A stretch of 64,000 bases of DNA from NCBI GenBank assembly GCA_019636495.1, contig JAHBXL010000004.1:186001-250000 (forward strand), written 5' to 3'. The notes below the pieces were generated by a model. That model worked only from the letters and a program-made list of their open reading frames with translations, had not been told where the DNA came from and did no database searches. Source of the DNA: Phycisphaeraceae bacterium (lineage in GTDB: Bacteria > Planctomycetota > Phycisphaerae > Phycisphaerales > UBA1924). Position numbers and translations under genes: made by a program. The stretch's first letter is position 1. Every line of letters starts with the position of its first letter. Shown here piece by piece: positions 15,409 to 22,736 of the stretch.

Positions 15409-16731
15409 ATGGACCGCCGCGTCGTCATCACGGGTCTGGGCGTTGTGTCGGGCTTCGGCGTCGGTGCCGATGCGCTGTGGTCCGGCCTTTGCGATGGGCG
15501 CACCTGCCTCGGCCCGATCACCCGGTTCGATGCCGCGGGTTTCGCCACGCGCCTCGCCGCGCAGTTGCCCGACAACTTCGCCGCGAAGGACTTCGTGCCC
15601 AAGAGTTACCGCAAGGCGACGAAGGTCATGGCGCGCGACTCGGAGATCGCCGTCGCCGCGGCGAGGGCCTGTGTCGAGGACGCGCGGCTCATCACCCGCG
15701 GGACCGAGGGCGAGAACATCGCGACGACCTACCCGGCTTCGCGCCTGGGGTGCCAGATCGGCGCGGGGTTGATCGCGGCGGAGACCGACGAGATGACCGC
15801 GGCCATGGCGACGGCCGCCGGCGACGACGGCCGTTTTTCGCTGCGCACATGGGGCGGCGAGGGGGGGCAGGGCATGGAGGCGCTCACGCCGCTCTGGCTG
15901 CTCAAATACCTGCCGAACATGCTGGCCTGCCATGTGACGATCATCCACGGGGCGGAGGGGCCGAGCAACACCATCACCTGCGCCGAAGCGAGCGCGCTGC
16001 TGTCGATCGGCGAGAGCATGCGCGTCATCCAGCGCGGCGCGGCCGATGCGTGCTTCTCCGGCGGGTGCGAGAGCCGATTGAATGTCATGGGCCTGCTGCG
16101 CTGGTCGCTCGCCGGGATGCTCGCCCCCACCGGCGACGAGACCGACGGCTCTCGGATCGTGCGGCCGTACGACGCCGCGGCCGCGGGCGGGCTGCTGGGC
16201 GAGGGCGGCGGGATTCTCATGCTCGAGGAAGAACGTGCCGCTTCGGCCCGCGGCGCGCGGGCGTATGCGCATCTGGCGGGCTTTGGCGCGGGCCAGTCCG
16301 ATCCCGATTACCGCGACGGCGAGCGCGACGAGGGCATGCGATTCGCCATCGAGAACGCGCTGGAGGATGCGGGCGTGAACGCGTCGCAGGTCGACGCGGT
16401 CGTGCCGATGGCGTCGGGCGTGCCGCGGCTGGACGCGGCCGAGGCGGGCGCGCTGCGAGCCGTGCTCGGCGATCATTTGTCGCGCGTGCCGCTGGTCACG
16501 CTTTCGCCGCACGTGGGCAACTGCAACGCCGGGCACGCCGGAGTTCAGGCCGCGGTCGGGGCGATGTGTCTGCGCGAGCAGCGGCTGCCCGCGCGGCTGC
16601 ACGCGGGCCGGCCGAGCGGGGGGTTGGACGCGGGCGCGCGCGGCGCGGTCGCGGCGAACCTAAACTGCGTTCTTGTGTGTACCGGCTCTCTGGGCGGGCA
16701 GAATGCCGCAGCGGTGCTCACGCGGGCCTGA
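15409..16731 (+). CDS. Beta-ketoacyl synthase-like protein, atypical active site
   Basis: 440 residues, thiolase fold. The N-terminus RRVVITGLGVVSGFG and nucleophile Cys191 (TITCAEASA) match ketosynthases, and the last His is present (His376 in NAGHAG). The segment that normally carries HGTxT reads VPMASGVPRLD, so the first catalytic His is lost. It differs from polyketide chain-length factors, which lose Cys instead. It may be an inactive or partner subunit for the complete ketosynthase at 17347, separated by one gene. It is followed by a 97-bp gap. Confidence 0.8.
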   Translation: MDRRVVITGLGVVSGFGVGADALWSGLCDGRTCLGPITRFDAAGFATRLAAQLPDNFAAKDFVPKSYRKATKVMARDSEIAVAAARACVEDARLITRGTEGENIATTYPASRLGCQIGAGLIAAETDEMTAAMATAAGDDGRFSLRTWGGEGGQGMEALTPLWLLKYLPNMLACHVTIIHGAEGPSNTITCAEASALLSIGESMRVIQRGAADACFSGGCESRLNVMGLLRWSLAGMLAPTGDETDGSRIVRPYDAAAAGGLLGEGGGILMLEEERAASARGARAYAHLAGFGAGQSDPDYRDGERDEGMRFAIENALEDAGVNASQVDAVVPMASGVPRLDAAEAGALRAVLGDHLSRVPLVTLSPHVGNCNAGHAGVQAAVGAMCLREQRLPARLHAGRPSGGLDAGARGAVAANLNCVLVCTGSLGGQNAAAVLTRA

Positions 16732-16828
16732 CCGCGCCCGCAATCGCGTTGCGCCGGGTTGCGCACGTCGGAACGCTTGGTCGATTCTTCGGGCGCGGGC
16801 CGCGTCCGACCTCGCAACGGAGGCTCTC

Positions 16829-17350
16829 ATGCACGGCGACAACCGCAACCAGGATCAGCGTTCGGGCCGCGGCGGACAGCGCGGACGCGGCGTGCCGCTC
16901 TCGGAACTCGACCCCGCGCTCACCGAGGTCAGCCGGAAACTCATCGGCTGCGCGATCGAGGTGCACAAGGCGCTCGGCCCCGGGTACGCGCAAGAGGTCT
17001 ACCAGCGCGCCGTCCAACTCGAACTCACCGCGGCGGGCGTGCCGTTCGAATCCGCCGTGCGCGTGCCCGTGCTCTACCGCGGGCAGAACGTGGGCGAGCA
17101 GACCGCCGACCTGATGATCGACGGGCGGTTCGTCGTCTCCGTGCTGGCGCACCGGGGCGACGTGAGCGCCGACGAGCGTTCCGCCGTCCGCGCGCTGCTC
17201 CGCGCGGCGGACAAGGAACTCGGACTGGTCATCAACTTCGCCGAGCGACGGCTCAAAGACGGCCTGGTCCGCGTCCTGAACCCGGACAAGATCCCCTCGC
17301 TCCGCGGGCACGACGGCGAGCACGAGGCGGTGGAAGAGGCCGAGCATTGA
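16829..17350 (+). CDS. GxxExxY family protein
   Basis: 173 residues. After an RG-rich leader (RSGRGGQRGRG) comes SRKLIGCAIEVHKALGPGYAQEVYQRAVQLEL, containing the family signature G-x-x-E-x-x-Y, then VPVLYRGQNVGEQTADLMIDGRFVV. The family is related to PD-(D/E)XK nuclease folds and its cellular role is unknown. CGGAGG at 16818-16823 is a good ribosome site. Its stop overlaps the TTG start of the next ketosynthase (TTGA), so the two are likely co-translated, an unusual partner for fatty-acid genes. Confidence 0.82.
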   Translation: MHGDNRNQDQRSGRGGQRGRGVPLSELDPALTEVSRKLIGCAIEVHKALGPGYAQEVYQRAVQLELTAAGVPFESAVRVPVLYRGQNVGEQTADLMIDGRFVVSVLAHRGDVSADERSAVRALLRAADKELGLVINFAERRLKDGLVRVLNPDKIPSLRGHDGEHEAVEEAEH

Positions 17351-18690
17351 GCACCCGCGTCGTCATCACGGGAATGGGCTGGGTCACGCCGCTGGGCACC
17401 GACGTCGACGCCGTCTGGCGACGAATCCTCGCCGGCGAGTCGGGCATCGGCCCGGTTACGCGGTTCGACGCCTCCACCTTCAAGACCAACTTCGCGGCGG
17501 AGGTCAAGGGCTTCGACCTTGCCGAGTCTCTGCCCGCCGACCTCGCCGCCGGGCACGAAGATGCGGCGCTGAACACGCGCTTCGCGCTCGCCGCGGCGCA
17601 GCGCGCATGGGAGCAGTCGGGCCTCGGTTCGCTCGCATCATCCGGCAAACTGTCGCGCCGGCGCTTCGGCATGTACCTGGGCGCGGGCGAGGGCCCGATC
17701 GACATCGACAACTACGCCGCGACCAACCTCGCGGGCTGGAAGGCCGACACACGCTCGCTCGATGCCGCCGCCTGGGGCCGCGCTGCGCAGCAGAACATGT
17801 CCGCCGTGCGCGAGGTGCAGCAGGAGCCCAACATGGCGCTGGCGCACCTGGCGCGGGCGTTCGGGGCACGCGGGCCCTCGAGCAACTGCATGACCGCGTG
17901 CGCCGCGAGCACGCAGGCCGTGGGCGAGGCCTTCGAGACCATCCGCCGCGGCGATGCCGACGTGATGCTCGCCGGCGGCGCGCACTCGATGATCCACCCG
18001 CTGGGCATGACGGGGTTCATCCGCCTGACGGCGATGAGCACGCGCCGCGATGACCCGGCGCACGCCGCGCGGCCGTTCGACCGCACGCGCGAAGGGTTCG
18101 TGATGGGCGAGGGCGCGGGGATGCTCATCCTCGAATCGCTCGAGCACGCGCTGGCCCGCGGCGCCACGCCGCTGGCCGAGATCGCCGGCTTCGGCTCATC
18201 GGCCGATGCCTTCCGCATCACCGACATCCAGCCCGAGGGCAAGGGCGCGCAGGCCGCGATGCTCGAGGCCTGCCGCCAGGCCGGCGTGAACCCGCGCGAG
18301 CCCGGGCCCGATGGCCGCCCGCAGGTGCACTACATCTCCGCGCACGGCACCGGCACATCCGAGAACGACAAGATCGAGACCGCGGCGGTGAAGGGCGTGT
18401 TCGGACCGCTCGCGCCGCGCGTGCCCTTCTCCAGCGTCAAGAGCATGCTCGGCCACCTCATCCAGGCCGCGGGCGCGGTGGAACTCATGACGTGCGTCAT
18501 GGCGATCCGCACGGGCTTCGTGCCGCCGACCATGAACCTGCACGAGCCCGACCCCGAGTGCGATCTTGACTACGTGCCCAACGCCGCGCGCGACCTGCGC
18601 GAACAAGGCGGCGTCGAAGTCTGCTTGTCCAACTCTTTCGGGTTCGGCGGGCAGAACGACACGATCGCTGTGCGTCGGTTCCGCGCCTGA
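17347..18690 (+). CDS. Beta-ketoacyl-ACP synthase II-like (FabF family)
   Basis: 447 residues from a TTG at 17347 that overlaps the previous stop; the next residues STRVVITGMGWVTPLG match the FabF N-terminus exactly. The full Cys-His-His triad is present: Cys185 (MTACAAST), His333 (HGTGT) and His370 (SMLGHL), plus the Gly-rich SNSFGFGGQN end. It catalyses decarboxylative condensation of malonyl-ACP with acyl-ACP. The neighbouring incomplete paralogue at 15409 and TetR gene at 18768 suggest a small regulated lipid module; no ACP or FabG is adjacent. Confidence 0.9.
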   Translation: MSTRVVITGMGWVTPLGTDVDAVWRRILAGESGIGPVTRFDASTFKTNFAAEVKGFDLAESLPADLAAGHEDAALNTRFALAAAQRAWEQSGLGSLASSGKLSRRRFGMYLGAGEGPIDIDNYAATNLAGWKADTRSLDAAAWGRAAQQNMSAVREVQQEPNMALAHLARAFGARGPSSNCMTACAASTQAVGEAFETIRRGDADVMLAGGAHSMIHPLGMTGFIRLTAMSTRRDDPAHAARPFDRTREGFVMGEGAGMLILESLEHALARGATPLAEIAGFGSSADAFRITDIQPEGKGAQAAMLEACRQAGVNPREPGPDGRPQVHYISAHGTGTSENDKIETAAVKGVFGPLAPRVPFSSVKSMLGHLIQAAGAVELMTCVMAIRTGFVPPTMNLHEPDPECDLDYVPNAARDLREQGGVEVCLSNSFGFGGQNDTIAVRRFRA

Positions 18691-18692
18691 CC

Positions 18693-18760
18693 GTGGCATG
18701 GCCGTCCCGGTAGCGTGGCCGTCCCGGCCATGATCTTCACGGGCGGGACGCCCGTGCCAC
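18693..18760. repeat. Convergent-gap palindromic repeat (GGGCGGGACGCCC type)
   Basis: The gap between the ketosynthase and tetR stops holds two related copies of TGGCCGTCCCGG and two hairpins: TGGCCG/CGGCCA (18716-18730, loop TCC) and CACGGGCG/CGCCCGTG (18738-18756, loop GGA). Copies of this sort look like dispersed elements, and the position between two converging genes would also suit bidirectional termination. No T tract is present. Confidence 0.6.
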
Positions 18761-18767
18761 ACTCGAA

Positions 18768-19388
18768 CTAGCCGTGCGGCTCGGCCCGGTGGTTCCGCGG
18801 CCCCAGCAGCAACTCGCTCAGCAGGTCGCGGATGCTCATGCCCGATTCATCCACGCCGTGCCGCGTCACGCCCATTGCGCTCAGCACGCCAAAGCCCAGC
18901 CCGAGGTGGATCAGCGCCCACGCCGTCAGTTCCGGGCTGAAGCGCTTGCTCACTTTGCCCGAGTCCTGCGCCCGCTGCACCTCCGCCTGCACGAACTCGT
19001 GCAAGCGCGCGATGTGCTGCATCAGCGCTTCCTGCACCTTCGGGTCCTCGGCCTCGGTCATCGCCTGCACGATCACGCGATAGATCCCGCGGCCCTTGTT
19101 CGAGACCATCGGGTTGGCGCCGATCAGCCGCTGCAGCCGGTCGGCCGGGTCCGCCGCATCGCGGAGTTCATGCTCCCACAATCGAATCGTGCTCTCGCCG
19201 GTGCGCTCGATCAGCGCGATGAACAGATCCCGCTTGCTGGGGAAGTGGCGGTAGATGATCGGCTCGGTCACACCCGCCGCGCGGGCGATCTGGCTCGTCG
19301 TCGCGCCCGCGTACCCGTGCACCGCGAACAACTTCGCGGCGGTATCGAGCAACTGCTCGCGGCGTTTGGCTGCCGGCAATCGGCTCAT
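18768..19388 (-). CDS. TetR/AcrR family regulator
   Basis: 206 residues. The N-terminal HTH is typical: RREQLLDTAAKLFAVHGYAGATTSQIARAAGVTEPIIYRHFPSKRDLF (about residues 9-58). The C-terminal ligand domain is helical and of normal length. GGAAGGGG precedes the ATG at 19388. It converges with the ketosynthase genes, so a fatty-acid regulator is plausible but unproven. A candidate promoter lies at 19471-19499 over the end of yidD. Confidence 0.88.
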   Translation of the reverse strand: MSRLPAAKRREQLLDTAAKLFAVHGYAGATTSQIARAAGVTEPIIYRHFPSKRDLFIALIERTGESTIRLWEHELRDAADPADRLQRLIGANPMVSNKGRGIYRVIVQAMTEAEDPKVQEALMQHIARLHEFVQAEVQRAQDSGKVSKRFSPELTAWALIHLGLGFGVLSAMGVTRHGVDESGMSIRDLLSELLLGPRNHRAEPHG

Positions 19389-19470
19389 CTCGAACGCCCC
19401 TTCCCAAACTGCCCGCTCCCGCCCCGGTCGCGGCCTCCCCCTATCGGCCAGAGGGATGCCCCGATTTGCT

Positions 19471-19499
19471 AGTATACGCTCACTTGTCGCGGTTGTCGG
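19471..19499 (-). promoter_or_regulatory. Putative promoter of the tetR gene
   Basis: Reading leftward, CCGACA (19499-19494) and TATACT (19476-19471) are spaced by 17 nt, a fair sigma-70-type match. The leader to the ATG at 19388 would be about 75 nt. It overlaps the 3' end of yidD on the same strand. Confidence 0.4.
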
Positions 19500-19890
19500 C
19501 CCGCTGCGCTGGCGGAACCTCATCCACTCCGTGCCCGCCCCACGGATGGCAGCGAGATAGCCTCCGGATCGTCAACCATGTACCCCGGATCGCCCCGTGT
19601 TCGCGGTAGGCTTGCAAGCCGTACTCGCTGCACGTCGGCCAGAATCGGCATTGCCCGCCCATCAAGGGGCCAAGCGTGAATCGATATCCCCAGATCAGGG
19701 CAATGAACGGCCAGGCCGACCATGGCGTGTGCCGGGCATGGGGCGTGGTCACACCTGCCGCGGGCATCGACTCCGGGTACCCCTTTTCGGCGCCGAGGGC
19801 TCCTGCCTTCTCCCCTGCCTGACTCGCTTCGGATCCGCGCTCTTCTGCGTTCATCTGCGGCCTGTCCCGGTCTTCTGCCGCGGCGGTCAT
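19480..19890 (-). CDS. yidD: Membrane protein insertion efficiency factor YidD
   Basis: Up to 136 residues from the ATG at 19890, which overlaps the rnpA stop (ATGA). The conserved core is FIALIWGYRFTLGPLMGG, CRFWPTCSEYGLQAY, HGAIRGTWLTIRRLSRCHPWGGHG. YidD is a small inner-membrane-associated protein aiding YidC-dependent insertion. The core needs only about 80 residues; the N-terminal 45 or so include sequence from a dispersed CGCAGATGAACGCAG element (MNAEERGSEAS). A start at the Met at 19767 would give 95 residues, closer to normal, so the start is undecided. Confidence 0.88.
   Translation of the reverse strand: MTAAAEDRDRPQMNAEERGSEASQAGEKAGALGAEKGYPESMPAAGVTTPHARHTPWSAWPFIALIWGYRFTLGPLMGGQCRFWPTCSEYGLQAYREHGAIRGTWLTIRRLSRCHPWGGHGVDEVPPAQRADNRDK
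19831..19865 (-). repeat. Dispersed CGCAGATGAACGCAG element inside yidD
   Basis: On the minus strand the sequence reads GCCGCAGATGAACGCAGAAG followed by AGCGCGGATCC. The same core occurs at 31477-31509 and 47051-47071 on the plus strand. Here it lies in frame within the N-terminal extension of yidD. Confidence 0.65.
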
Positions 19891-20369
19891 GGCTGGGCCT
19901 CGGACCCCGCCGCGGCATCGCGTCGCTCGCGCCGACGCCATTCAGTATCCGCCTCGCGCACCAGATCCACCAGCACCCGCCGCAGACTCGCCAGCGGCAT
20001 CAGCGGCTGCCGCGGCCGCGCGGACCCATCGCCCCGAGCGGCGGGCCGAACCGTGGCCACGATGTCGTATCCGCGGCCATCGATGACCAGCGCGTGCTGC
20101 TCAAGCCGGAAGGCCTCGCGGATCAGACGCTTGACGCGGTTGCGGGCCACCGCATTCCCCACGCGCGTGCCGACCGACAACCCCAGCCGGCTGTGCCCCA
20201 GGTCGTTGGGCAGCGTGAACACCAGCAGCGGCCCCCGGCTCTTGCGCACCTTGGCGTTGAAGGCTGCGGCGAACTCGCGGGCGTGGGCCAGGCGGTGACG
20301 CTGGCGGAAATGGAGGGGGGCCTCGGGCACGCTGGTGGACGATAGCAAGCCGCGGCATGGCGATACCAT
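19887..20369 (-). CDS. rnpA: Ribonuclease P protein component
   Basis: 160 residues. RnpA is the protein subunit that helps the catalytic RNA mature tRNA 5' ends. The core FRQRHRLAHAREFAAAFN, LGLSVGTRVGNAVARNRVKRLIREAFR (RNR motif) and YDIVATVRPAA is diagnostic. The N-terminal 20 residues are uncertain; the ATG at 20369 is only 6 bp from the divergent lipoprotein start, so a later start is possible. A C-terminal basic/acidic extension follows the core. rpmH, usually upstream, is absent; yidD follows with a 4-bp overlap. Confidence 0.93.
   Translation of the reverse strand: MVSPCRGLLSSTSVPEAPLHFRQRHRLAHAREFAAAFNAKVRKSRGPLLVFTLPNDLGHSRLGLSVGTRVGNAVARNRVKRLIREAFRLEQHALVIDGRGYDIVATVRPAARGDGSARPRQPLMPLASLRRVLVDLVREADTEWRRRERRDAAAGSEAQP
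20364..20369 (+). promoter_or_regulatory. Putative -10 box for a leaderless mRNA
   Basis: TACCAT ends 6 nt before the ATG at 20376, the arrangement expected for a leaderless transcript. It overlaps the proposed rnpA start codon on the other strand. No Shine-Dalgarno sequence is seen. Confidence 0.35.
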
Positions 20370-20375
20370 GCACGC

Positions 20376-21569
20376 ATGTACATGCACTCGCTTGGCCGTG
20401 TCGCTCCCGGCGCCGTTGCCGCGGCGGTCGCTTTCGCCGCGACCGGCTGCTCGAACAAGACCTGCACCGGCTTTGACCTGCCCGCGGCGCAGCGCGCGGC
20501 CATGGTCGAGGTCGCGGCGTTTCCCGAGCACCAGGTCACGGGCATCGCCGTCTCCACGCGAGGGCGCGTGTTTGTCAACTTCCCGCGCTGGGGCGGGGCC
20601 TACGCCATGGCCGTGGGCGAGGTGATGCCTGACGGCACGCTGCGCCCCTTCCCCGGTGAATCGTGGAACGCCTTCGGTGATGATCTCCGCAACCCACCGA
20701 TGGGCGATGTCTTCGTGTGCGTGCAGAGCGTGCACATCGATGACCGCGACCGTCTGTGGGCGCTCGACCCCGCCGCGCCGATGCTCGATGGCGTCATCCG
20801 CCACGCCGGCGGCGGTCCGAAACTTGTGCAGATCGACCTTGCCACCAACAGCGTGTCGCGGGTCATCAAGTTTGATGAAGCCGCCGCGCCCGAGCGTTCC
20901 TATCTCAATGACATCCGAATCGACACGCGCACCGACACCGCGTTCATCACCGACTCGGGCCTCGGCGCGCTGCTGGTGGTGGACCTGGCCACCGGCACGA
21001 CGCGGCGCGTGCTCGAGGGCCACCCCGCCACGCAGGCGCGGCCGGAGTTTGTGCCCATCATCGAGGGCCGCGAGTGGCGCACCCGCGATGGCATCGCCCC
21101 GCGCGTGCACGCCGATGGCCTTGCGCTCGATGCCCGGCGCGATCATCTCTACTTCCAGGCCCTCACCGCCAACCGCCTCTATCGCGTGAACACGCGCCTG
21201 CTCACCAGCCCGACCGCCGAGAGTTGGCAGATCGATGATGCCGTCGAGGATCTCGGCCCCAGCCTCGTGACCGATGGAATGGAGTGCGACCGCGCGGGCA
21301 ACATCTACTTCACCGCGCTCGAGCACGATGCGATCGTGCGCCGATCGCCCCGCGGCCAGTGGACGACGCTCGCCCGCGACCACCGCATCGCCTGGCCCGA
21401 TTCGCTGGCCATCGGCCCCGCGCCCGCGGGCAGCGCCGACGCCGCAGCACGCACGCAGAAGTGGCTCTACTTCACCACCAGCCAGATCCACCGCACGCCG
21501 AACTTCGACCCCGGCGGCAGGTGGCCCGCCGAGCCGTACCGCGTGTGGCGCATCCCGCTCGCCCGGTGA
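20376..21569 (+). CDS. Major royal jelly/yellow-type beta-propeller lipoprotein
   Basis: 397 residues. The N-terminus is a lipoprotein signal (GAVAAAVAFAATGC, Cys at about 26). The mature region matches the MRJP/yellow family, a six-bladed propeller: VTGIAVSTRGRVFVNFPRW, VQSVHIDDRDRLWALDPAAP, YLNDIRIDTRTDTAFITDSG and HADGLALDARRDHLYFQAL. Bacterial members are often labelled L-dopachrome-tautomerase-related but most are uncharacterised; sugar-lactone-like activity is possible. ATGs at 20368 and 20382 surround the chosen start. It is divergent from rnpA. Confidence 0.82.
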   Translation: MYMHSLGRVAPGAVAAAVAFAATGCSNKTCTGFDLPAAQRAAMVEVAAFPEHQVTGIAVSTRGRVFVNFPRWGGAYAMAVGEVMPDGTLRPFPGESWNAFGDDLRNPPMGDVFVCVQSVHIDDRDRLWALDPAAPMLDGVIRHAGGGPKLVQIDLATNSVSRVIKFDEAAAPERSYLNDIRIDTRTDTAFITDSGLGALLVVDLATGTTRRVLEGHPATQARPEFVPIIEGREWRTRDGIAPRVHADGLALDARRDHLYFQALTANRLYRVNTRLLTSPTAESWQIDDAVEDLGPSLVTDGMECDRAGNIYFTALEHDAIVRRSPRGQWTTLARDHRIAWPDSLAIGPAPAGSADAAARTQKWLYFTTSQIHRTPNFDPGGRWPAEPYRVWRIPLAR

Positions 21570-21632
21570 GGCGATCCCCCGCGCGCCCGATCGACCAACC
21601 GGTCGCGCCGCGACTCCATGCCCGAACGCCGG

Positions 21633-22499
21633 TCACCCGCCGCGCTTCTCGCGCGCCTTGGGTTGGTTGCCCGCCGCGCCCAGGCGCCTGGCCAGTTCGC
21701 GGCGTTGTTCCGCGTCCAGCACGCCGTAGATCCTGATGAACCCCGCGGTCTGCTGCGGCCTGGTCGGCTTGCCGAATGTCGCGATGTACGTCTCCTCGAT
21801 CACCGCGCGGATGACCGATTCCTGCTCCGGTGTCACGCCCAGGTCCTTGAGCAGCGCTTCGAACTCGCGCCCCTGGGCCACGACTGTCCGCTCGAAACTC
21901 TGCCGCACCTCGTGCCCCAGCGTCGTGAGGCGCTCGTGCATCACCGCGCCCATTCTCCCCCGCGGCCGACCGTTGGGTCCGTTCTCCTGCGCCGACTCCT
22001 CGATGGCGGCGCGTCCATACTCCAGCGTCAGTCTTCGCAACTCCGCGGCGTTCTCATCGCCCAGCACGCCCGCCAACTCGTCCACCAATCGGCCGCGCGA
22101 AACGAACGGCTCGGCTTTCTTGTACAAATCCGCCGCGAGCCGCAGACCGCCCATCGTGTCGTTGGCGGCGAACGCCTGCGCCATCTCGACGACCTCGCGC
22201 AGGTTGTCGGTCACGATCCTGTCCATGATCGCGGCCCGCTCGTTGAGGATGCGTTCGGTCGCGGCCGTCTCCTCGCGGCTGAGTTCCAGCAACGCGAGCG
22301 CGGCCTGTGCAGGGTCCACATCCAGACGCTTGAGTTTGCCGCCGAACTCGCGCTCCACCAACGACTTGGGCCGATCCGGGCTCGCGACCTTCGGCCCGCT
22401 CAGCGGCGGCGGAGATTCAGCCCGGCCGGCCTGCGCGGCCTCGTTGGGGTCGGGCTGCGTCAGGGTGAGCATCGCGATCGTGACGGCAATGGTGAACAT
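21633..22499 (-). CDS. Exported helical protein of unknown function
   Basis: 288 residues with a short signal-like N-terminus (FTIAVTIAMLTLTQP) and then mostly charged amphipathic helices, for example RLDVDPAQAALALLELSREETAATERILNERAAIMDRIV. DAEQRRELARRLG near the end resembles the LTxxQ-like helical repeats of periplasmic stress proteins, a weak resemblance only. GGAGCAAGG precedes the ATG. It is convergent with the lipoprotein gene and divergent from murE. Function unknown. Confidence 0.65.
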   Translation of the reverse strand: MFTIAVTIAMLTLTQPDPNEAAQAGRAESPPPLSGPKVASPDRPKSLVEREFGGKLKRLDVDPAQAALALLELSREETAATERILNERAAIMDRIVTDNLREVVEMAQAFAANDTMGGLRLAADLYKKAEPFVSRGRLVDELAGVLGDENAAELRRLTLEYGRAAIEESAQENGPNGRPRGRMGAVMHERLTTLGHEVRQSFERTVVAQGREFEALLKDLGVTPEQESVIRAVIEETYIATFGKPTRPQQTAGFIRIYGVLDAEQRRELARRLGAAGNQPKAREKRGG

Positions 22500-22736
22500 G
22501 GCCTTGCTCCATTCGGCTCGCGCTGCGCCCCCACCTCCCCTGCCCGCTCCACTCTACCGCCCTCCGCGCCCCGGCCCAAGCCCAAAGCACGCGAAAACGC
22601 CGAGGTTTCTCGCCTTCTGGTACGCGCTGCGACAGGCGAACGTGACTCGCCGCCCGCGCCCGGCGGGCGCGCCCCGTTTCGTTGCACGCCCGCACGTCGC
22701 CGCGCCGATACCCTTGGTTGTACGGGAGAGCGGGCC

